Shown here piece after piece: positions 6,223 through 10,047 of a DNA stretch of 10,047 nt (position 1 is the first letter of the stretch; the number at the start of each line of letters is the position of its first letter). This stretch comes from JACRBK01 sp964427955 (lineage in GTDB: Bacteria; Chloroflexota; Anaerolineae; Aggregatilineales; Aggregatilineaceae): contig CAYRWY010000202.1 in the NCBI GenBank assembly GCA_964427955.1, forward strand, positions 1-10,047, written 5' to 3'. A program made the translations under genes and the position numbers. The notes below the pieces were generated by a model. That model was not told where the DNA came from and searched no databases. It was given only the letters and a program-made list of their open reading frames with translations.

Positions 6223-7406
6223 CAGATCACCCCTTCCCGGCGGAACCCGTCGATCTGGTCCGCCGAATAGCCGAGTTCGCTCAGCAGGGCGTCGTTGTGC
6301 TCGCCCACGCGCGGCGGCGCCAGCCGGATCGTGCCGGGTGTCGCGCTGAACTTCATCGGGATGCCGATCACGCGAATGTCGCCCGCGTCGGGATGGTGGA
6401 TGGTCTGGATCAGGTCGTTGTGCGCCACCTGGGGATCGTTCAGCAGATCGTCGAAATTCTGCACTTCGGCGCACCAGACGTCGCGCGCCAGCAGCCGTTC
6501 CAGCCAGTAGGCCGTGGTCTGCGTGATCAGCCGGTCCTGGATCAGAGGGCGGATCGTGTCGCGGTGGGCATAGGCCAGCCTGGGCGCGTCGTATTCCTTG
6601 AGCGCCGGAAGTTCCAACACCTCGCCGACCACCGCCAGCGACGAAATCGACAGCGCCATGAAGCCATCCTGCGTGCGGTAGATGCCGAATGGGGCCGCCA
6701 GCCAGGGCGCGCCGATCCCACTCGTGCTGCGCTGCCAGGGCAGGCTCATGTTCATGAAGGCCGAGAGTTCCTGGCACTGCAAGGCGATGGCCGTGTTGAA
6801 CAGGCTCACGTCGATGCGCTGGCCCTCGCCGGTGCGCTGCTTGTGGAACAGCCCAACCATCGCCGAAAACGCCAGCAGCAGCGCGGTGCTCGCATCGACG
6901 AAGGAGGTGGCGGTGGGCGTCGGCACGTCGTCGTAGCGGCCATTCTGCGCCGCCAGGCCGGACAGCGACTGGATCAGCAAATCCTGGCCCGGTCGTGTCA
7001 CGTAGGGACCATCCGGCCCGTAACCGCTGCCCGCTACGTACACAATCGACGGGTTCACCTTTTTGAGGTCTTCGTAGCCCAGCCCCAACCGGTCCAGCAC
7101 GCCGGGGCGAAAGTTCTCGGTGACGAGGTCGGCGGTCGCGGCCAGTTGGGTGATGATCTCCTTGCCGCGCGGATCTTTGAGATCGACCGTCAGGCTCTTT
7201 TTGTTGCGATTCATCGCCAGAAAAAATGGGCTGGTGCCGTTCAATAGTTCGCCCATCGCGGCCAGCCCGCGCTCCCACTCGCCCTCGATGGGACGCTCGA
7301 TCTTGATCACCTCCGCGCCCATGTCGCCCAGGAATTGGGTTCCCCACGGCCCCAACATCATCTGGGTGAAATCCAGGACGCGCACGCCCTCTAATGCCAT
7401 CATCAT
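6222..7406 (-). CDS. CaiB/BaiF family CoA-transferase (class III)
   Basis: A 394-aa class III CoA-transferase, which moves CoA between an acyl-CoA donor and a carboxylic acid through an aspartyl thioester and mixed anhydride. The N-terminus is typical (LEGVRVLDFTQMMLGP, then FLGDMGAEVIKIERP), followed by NRNKKSLTVDLKDPRG (66-81) and ENFRPGVLDRLGLGY (97-111). D171 in VDASTALLLA aligns with the catalytic aspartate of formyl-CoA transferase (GDSNTG). The glycine after that threonine is alanine here, a small departure from the usual motif. RTGEGQRIDVSLF (191-203) is also conserved. Length suits the family (about 380-430 aa). The frame is open to an ATG at 7538, but those 44 residues are not family-like and overlap the preceding gene; the ATG at 7406, first of three in a row, has AGGAG 6 bases upstream. 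The acid activated is unknown, but coupling to the hydratase suggests an unsaturated or hydroxylated carboxylate. Confidence 0.94.
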   Translation of the reverse strand: MMMALEGVRVLDFTQMMLGPWGTQFLGDMGAEVIKIERPIEGEWERGLAAMGELLNGTSPFFLAMNRNKKSLTVDLKDPRGKEIITQLAATADLVTENFRPGVLDRLGLGYEDLKKVNPSIVYVAGSGYGPDGPYVTRPGQDLLIQSLSGLAAQNGRYDDVPTPTATSFVDASTALLLAFSAMVGLFHKQRTGEGQRIDVSLFNTAIALQCQELSAFMNMSLPWQRSTSGIGAPWLAAPFGIYRTQDGFMALSISSLAVVGEVLELPALKEYDAPRLAYAHRDTIRPLIQDRLITQTTAYWLERLLARDVWCAEVQNFDDLLNDPQVAHNDLIQTIHHPDAGDIRVIGIPMKFSATPGTIRLAPPRVGEHNDALLSELGYSADQIDGFRREGVI

Positions 7407-7412
7407 GATCAG

Positions 7413-7417
7413 CTCCT
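7413..7417 (-). promoter_or_regulatory. Ribosome binding site that sets the CoA-transferase start
   Basis: AGGAG on the minus strand lies 6 bases before the first of three consecutive ATG codons (7406, 7403, 7400). It rejects the longer start at 7538; either of the first two ATGs could be used. Confidence 0.55.
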
Positions 7418-7440
7418 CACAGTGTTGGTTGAATACCTGG

Positions 7441-7460
7441 GGGCGCTGTCTGCCGCGCCC
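7441..7460 (-). other. GC-rich hairpin between the MBL and CoA-transferase genes
   Basis: A perfect 6-bp inverted repeat GGGCGC / GCGCCC with an 8-base loop lies 10 bases after the stop of the MBL-fold gene, inside the 64-base gap before the CoA-transferase gene. No T tract follows on the minus strand, so it is not a standard terminator. It could act as an mRNA processing or stabilising stem, or be a chance repeat in GC-rich DNA. Confidence 0.25.
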
Positions 7461-7470
7461 ATGCTTGACT

Positions 7471-8394
7471 TTAGCGAATGGAATAGCTCTCCGGCCCGAC
7501 CTGGCGGATGAAACCGCGCGCCAGCAGATCTTGCACATGCGCGTTGGCCATGTTCAACGCGCGGAATTCCTGCTGCCGCTCCATGCGCGCGCACAGGTCG
7601 GTCCACAACTGCGCCAGCGTCACGGACGGCTGGCTGGCCAGGATTCGGATCAGGGTGCTTTCGATTGCGTCGATATAAGCGGCGGCGCGGGCCAGCAGGT
7701 CGTTCACTTCGCGCGGGATCATCGGCGGAAAGTGCGCGAACAGCACCCACTCCACGCCCAGTTCCGGGACCAGCCGCCCGATTTTCGCCAGAGTATCACG
7801 GTAGCCCTGGACCGAAAGGTGGCTGTGAAACAGCGGCCAATCCAGCCCGGTGATCGCGTCTCCCAGGATGAGCGTGCGCGTGGACGCCTCGAACCAGCCC
7901 AACTCGGCCAGCATGTGGCCGGGAAAACGGTAGGCGGTCAGCGTCACGCCGCCGCCCAGGTTGAACCGGGTCCCTTCGTCGATGATGAGGTCCAGCGGGC
8001 GCGGCGCATCCAGAATGCTCAGGACTTCGTCGCGCAGGGCGGGCGTATCCGGGATCAGGTGGGGGAAGGGGCGGGCGAATTCCTGGTAATGTCGTTCAAA
8101 GTCGGCGTGCCAGGCGGCGTAATGGCCCGGCGCGGCGATCAGACAGCCGGTGAGGTCCTTCAACTGCGCGTTGCAGCCGATGTGATCGTGGTGGGAGTGG
8201 GTGTGCAGGATGAAGCGCAGATCGGCCTCCTGCACCCCGGCGCGCCGCATCGTGTCCTGCAACTGGGCGAACATGGGCTTGGTGCCGCTGTCGATCCAGA
8301 CGGCGTACTGGCCGCCTTTCACCAGGTAGACGTAGAGCGGGATTACCTCGGAGAGCATGATCTGGGCACGGTAGATCGGTCCGTCGAATTCCAT
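7471..8394 (-). CDS. MBL-fold metallo-hydrolase
   Basis: A 307-aa metallo-beta-lactamase-fold hydrolase without a signal peptide, so probably cytosolic. The dinuclear metal site is complete: HSHHDH (H66, H68, D70, H71) in ILHTHSHHDHIG, H160 in RFPGHMLAEL, D179 in LILGDAI, and H221 in VLFAHFPP. WIDSG (33-37) is the usual first-strand motif. Residues about 240-307 form a helical tail resembling the winged-helix C-terminus of LACTB2-like or thioesterase-type MBL proteins, ending QDLLARGFIRQ. The segment after H160 is MLAELGWFE, where many relatives have TPGS, so the substrate pocket may differ. Members of this fold hydrolyse thioesters, lactones, phosphodiesters and more. Beside a CoA-transferase and hydratase, a thioesterase or lactonase role is plausible but unproven. 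The ATG at 8394 has a GGGGG element 9 bases upstream. The AT-rich leader contains a Fur-box-like palindrome, so this gene may head its own transcript. Confidence 0.9.
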   Translation of the reverse strand: MEFDGPIYRAQIMLSEVIPLYVYLVKGGQYAVWIDSGTKPMFAQLQDTMRRAGVQEADLRFILHTHSHHDHIGCNAQLKDLTGCLIAAPGHYAAWHADFERHYQEFARPFPHLIPDTPALRDEVLSILDAPRPLDLIIDEGTRFNLGGGVTLTAYRFPGHMLAELGWFEASTRTLILGDAITGLDWPLFHSHLSVQGYRDTLAKIGRLVPELGVEWVLFAHFPPMIPREVNDLLARAAAYIDAIESTLIRILASQPSVTLAQLWTDLCARMERQQEFRALNMANAHVQDLLARGFIRQVGPESYSIR

Positions 8395-8423
8395 CGGAGC
8401 TTACCCCCAATTAGCGTGATTTC

Positions 8424-8442
8424 GGAAATGATAATCATAATA
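8424..8442. promoter_or_regulatory. Fur-box-like operator upstream of the MBL-fold gene
   Basis: The stretch contains the perfect palindrome ATGAT-A-ATCAT (8428-8438). Aligned by eye to the classical 19-base Fur consensus GATAATGATAATCATTATC, it matches at 15 of 19 positions; against the Bacillus 7-1-7 pattern TGATAATnATTATCA it matches 12 of 14. It lies about 30 bases upstream of the MBL-fold start and overlaps possible -10 hexamers, where a repressor would block transcription. The recognition family (Fur, Zur, PerR or Mur) cannot be told. It sits in the most AT-rich patch of the window, so chance similarity is possible. Confidence 0.45.
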
Positions 8443-8463
8443 ATTTTGGCAAAGAACGTTCCA
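8434..8463 (-). promoter_or_regulatory. Possible weak sigma70-type promoter for the MBL-fold gene
   Basis: On the minus strand, TATGAT (8434-8439, five of six matches to the -10 consensus) lies 18 bases downstream of TGGAAC (8458-8463, only three of six matches to -35). TATCAT (8428-8433) is an alternative -10. Either would place the transcript start inside or just after the Fur-like palindrome, leaving a leader of about 25-35 bases. The -35 match is poor, so this is tentative. Confidence 0.25.
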
Positions 8464-8493
8464 GGTGGCTGGTGCAATCTCCTATGAAAGTGG

Positions 8494-9621
8494 TTAGCCC
8501 GGAAGATTTTGGTGGTAGAGGTCGTTCAGCGATTGCAGGCAGCGTTCGACGGTGTCCTCGCCGCGCAGCAGGGCGTGAATGGCCTGCCCGGCGGCTTCCT
8601 GGAAGATCACGAAGCCGCTGTGACGTGGACGGACATACGCCTGCTGAAGCGTCTCCCACGTGTCGCGGAAGAAGTGATGCGTCAGATCGTTCGCGGCGGC
8701 ATCCAGCCAGGGCGTGCGGTTGCCCGGCTGTCCCCCCTGTTGGAGGTACAGTGAATTCTGGACTTTGGCGCTGCACAGCCAGGCGCCGTAATCACACGCG
8801 GCCTGCGGATGCTCCGTAGCGGCGGACACGGCGAAGCCCGCCCCGCCCAACAGCGATCCCTGTACGCCAGGGATGTTGTGAAACTGGAGGAGGTGCGGGG
8901 CGTAGCCACGGCGAGCATAGTTGGTGTAGCAGAAGGTGAGCGGGCAGTAGACCACGTCGTCGGCCCGGCTCATGTGATCCAGCATTCGGATCGGGTTCCA
9001 GGTCAGGCTGTCGGGATGGCACAGCGCGGCAACCTCGACCAGCCAGTGCAGCACGGATCGCCCGATGGTCTCGTTGACAAGTTCGCCGCCGCTGCCGGGC
9101 GGGCTGCCGAGATTGGCGCACAGCGTCAGGAATGAGCAGATACAGTCGGTCGGGACGAGCGGGATCGCCAGGCAGCGCCCGGTCTGGTACAGGGTGTATC
9201 CCAGCGCGAGCACTTCCTGCCAGGTGCGCGGCAGCGGTTGATCGAGCAGATCGGGGCGGTAGGCACTGGCCTGCATGGCGGCGTCCACCGCCAAAGCCCA
9301 CTGGTGTCCTGCATAGGTGTAGCTGGCGTGGCTGGGTCCGGCGCTCTGAGCGGCCAGGGTGGCCAGTGTTTCATGGTCGAGACAGCTATCCAGCGGCAGC
9401 AAACAGCCTGACTCCGCCGCTATGCCGACGTGGGGATGATCGACGATCAGCAGATCGTAGTCGCGGGCCAGATCGTCGAGCGGCGCATCGCCGAAATCTT
9501 TGAGCGAGCGCCTCTCCCACGTGACCTGGACCCCGGTCTGGGCGGCATACGGCGCGACACTGGCCGCCAGAGGTTGGTAGCCGCGCGGATGATCCCAGGT
9601 GATCCCGCGTAACGCGATCAT
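8494..9621 (-). CDS. Extracellular-solute-binding-like protein lacking a signal peptide (ABC sugar type)
   Basis: A 375-aa protein with the features of carbohydrate ABC binding proteins (SBP family 1). These include DLLIVDHPHVG (56-66), WALAVDAAMQASAYRPDLL (108-126), LPRTWQEV (130-137), LLGGAGFAVSAATEHPQAA (257-275) and GQPGNRTPWLD (297-307). Its N-terminus, MIALRGITWDHPRGYQPL, goes straight into the first beta strand. There is no hydrophobic signal or lipobox, and no earlier start is possible because the permease TAA stop lies in frame two codons upstream. It also has 12 cysteines, unusual for an exported binding protein. Signal-less relatives with a similar WDHPRG start are, from memory, found beside ABC permeases and CoA-transferase genes in other bacteria. 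It could be a cytosolic ligand sensor, a protein exported by another route, or a binding protein adapted to the inner face of the transporter. AAGGGG lies about 6 bases before the ATG. The fold and family are confident; the role is open. Confidence 0.85.
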   Translation of the reverse strand: MIALRGITWDHPRGYQPLAASVAPYAAQTGVQVTWERRSLKDFGDAPLDDLARDYDLLIVDHPHVGIAAESGCLLPLDSCLDHETLATLAAQSAGPSHASYTYAGHQWALAVDAAMQASAYRPDLLDQPLPRTWQEVLALGYTLYQTGRCLAIPLVPTDCICSFLTLCANLGSPPGSGGELVNETIGRSVLHWLVEVAALCHPDSLTWNPIRMLDHMSRADDVVYCPLTFCYTNYARRGYAPHLLQFHNIPGVQGSLLGGAGFAVSAATEHPQAACDYGAWLCSAKVQNSLYLQQGGQPGNRTPWLDAAANDLTHHFFRDTWETLQQAYVRPRHSGFVIFQEAAGQAIHALLRGEDTVERCLQSLNDLYHQNLPG

Positions 9622-9624
9622 GCG

Positions 9625-10047
9625 TTACCCCTTGGTGGCTCCTGCCGTCAATCCGGCGACGAAATAACGCTGCAAGAAGAAGAATAACACGATAATCGGC
9701 ATCGACACCATGACCGAGCTGGCCATCAATTCGCCGTAGCGAATGCCGTACTGCCCCTGAAAATCGGCCATCCCCACCGGGATGGTGCGCATGTCGCGGG
9801 TGGTGGTGAAGGCCAGGGCGAACAGGAATTCCTGCCAGGTCACGACCGCGATCCAGACGGCGGTGGCCGCGATGCCGGGCCGCGCCAGCGGTACGATCAG
9901 CCGCCAGAACGCTTGCAGGCGGGTGCAGCCGTCCACCATCGCCGCTTCTTCCATGTCCGCTGGAATATTCTGAATGAACCCGCGCAGCATCCAGATCGAC
10001 ACCGGCAGCGTGAGCGTCATATAAGCCAGCACCAGCGCCGGATAGGT
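9625..10047 (-). CDS. Carbohydrate ABC transporter permease, MalG/UgpE type (partial, 5' end beyond the window)
   Basis: The last 140 residues of an inner-membrane permease of the CUT1 sugar ABC family; the frame is open to the right edge, so the N-terminus is missing. The visible part begins TYPALVLAYMTLTLPVSIW, a conserved transmembrane segment. It continues through the EAA loop (EEAAMVDG with P53 and G58 downstream; about residues 33-58), which docks onto the ATPase subunit, then two more hydrophobic segments (about 59-80 and 108-126). It ends RYFVAGLTAGATKG, the usual MalG-type C-terminus, so the stop is genuine. A first permease gene, and perhaps the ATPase, should lie upstream outside the window. 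Only the three codons TAA-CGC-ATG span the junction with the binding-protein-like gene, and both genes share one frame. The substrate class is inferred as sugar, polyol or glycerol-phosphate-like from the family only. Confidence 0.93.
   Translation of the reverse strand, partial: TYPALVLAYMTLTLPVSIWMLRGFIQNIPADMEEAAMVDGCTRLQAFWRLIVPLARPGIAATAVWIAVVTWQEFLFALAFTTTRDMRTIPVGMADFQGQYGIRYGELMASSVMVSMPIIVLFFFLQRYFVAGLTAGATKG

Noticed and set aside
5434..7347. A single 637-codon minus-strand frame suggesting a fused protein ending in the enoyl-CoA hydratase
   Set aside because: Its upstream half is an alternative frame of the CoA-transferase gene. The hydratase has its own ATG at 6222 with a ribosome binding site and a TGATG overlap with the CoA-transferase stop.
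7441..7460. The GC hairpin as a terminator of the MBL transcript
   Set aside because: No T-rich tract follows on the minus strand and the stem is only 6 bp, so I list it only as an unexplained hairpin.
7407..7538. A 44-residue N-terminal extension of the CoA-transferase
   Set aside because: It overlaps the end of the MBL gene, is not family-like, and the Shine-Dalgarno lies before the ATG at 7406.
7120..8487. A 455-codon open frame on the plus strand across the CoA-transferase and MBL genes
   Set aside because: It is antisense to two well-supported genes, has no recognisable motif, and such long shadow frames are expected opposite GC-rich coding sequence.

Overview
This is a GC-rich bacterial window in which every gene I can support is on the minus strand, so transcription runs from high to low coordinates. 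It holds ten protein genes: nine complete, and one ABC permease cut by the right edge. I see no rRNA, tRNA, CRISPR array, insertion sequence or phage gene. The taxon cannot be fixed from the sequence. GC-rich sugar-ABC/CoA-transferase loci of this kind suggest Chloroflexota, with Alphaproteobacteria or Actinomycetota as alternatives; this is a low-confidence inference.

In the direction of transcription, the first block (10047 down to 2861) is a compact catabolic and transport cluster. It starts with the end of a MalG-type sugar ABC permease. Next comes a solute-binding-protein-like protein that has no visible secretion signal. An AT-rich gap of about 100 bases follows, containing a Fur-box-like palindrome. 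After the gap come a metallo-beta-lactamase-fold hydrolase, a CaiB/BaiF CoA-transferase, an enoyl-CoA hydratase, a classical SDR, a fumarylacetoacetate-hydrolase-family enzyme and an extended SDR (epimerase/dehydratase family). From the CoA-transferase to the extended SDR, genes overlap by one base or lie 5-11 bases apart, and several Shine-Dalgarno sequences are built into the preceding stop codon. A hairpin with a T-rich trail after the extended SDR is the likely end of this transcript.

The second block (2734 down to 1) is an apparent three-gene unit: undecaprenyl-diphosphatase (uppP), deoxyribose-phosphate aldolase (deoC) and a DUF89/ARMT1-like metal-dependent phosphatase. The deoC and DUF89 genes are almost fused and may act together on (deoxy)ribose phosphates or damaged sugar phosphates.

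The first block reads as uptake of a carbohydrate-like or polyol-like substrate, oxidation by two SDRs, C-C hydrolysis of a diketo acid by the FAH-family enzyme, and a CoA-ester branch (CoA-transferase, hydratase, possibly the MBL hydrolase). The substrate cannot be read from the sequence. The most interesting points are the signal-less, cysteine-rich binding protein in the same frame as its permease, the Fur-like operator before the hydrolase gene, and the mixing of sugar-acid and CoA-ester enzymes in one operon.
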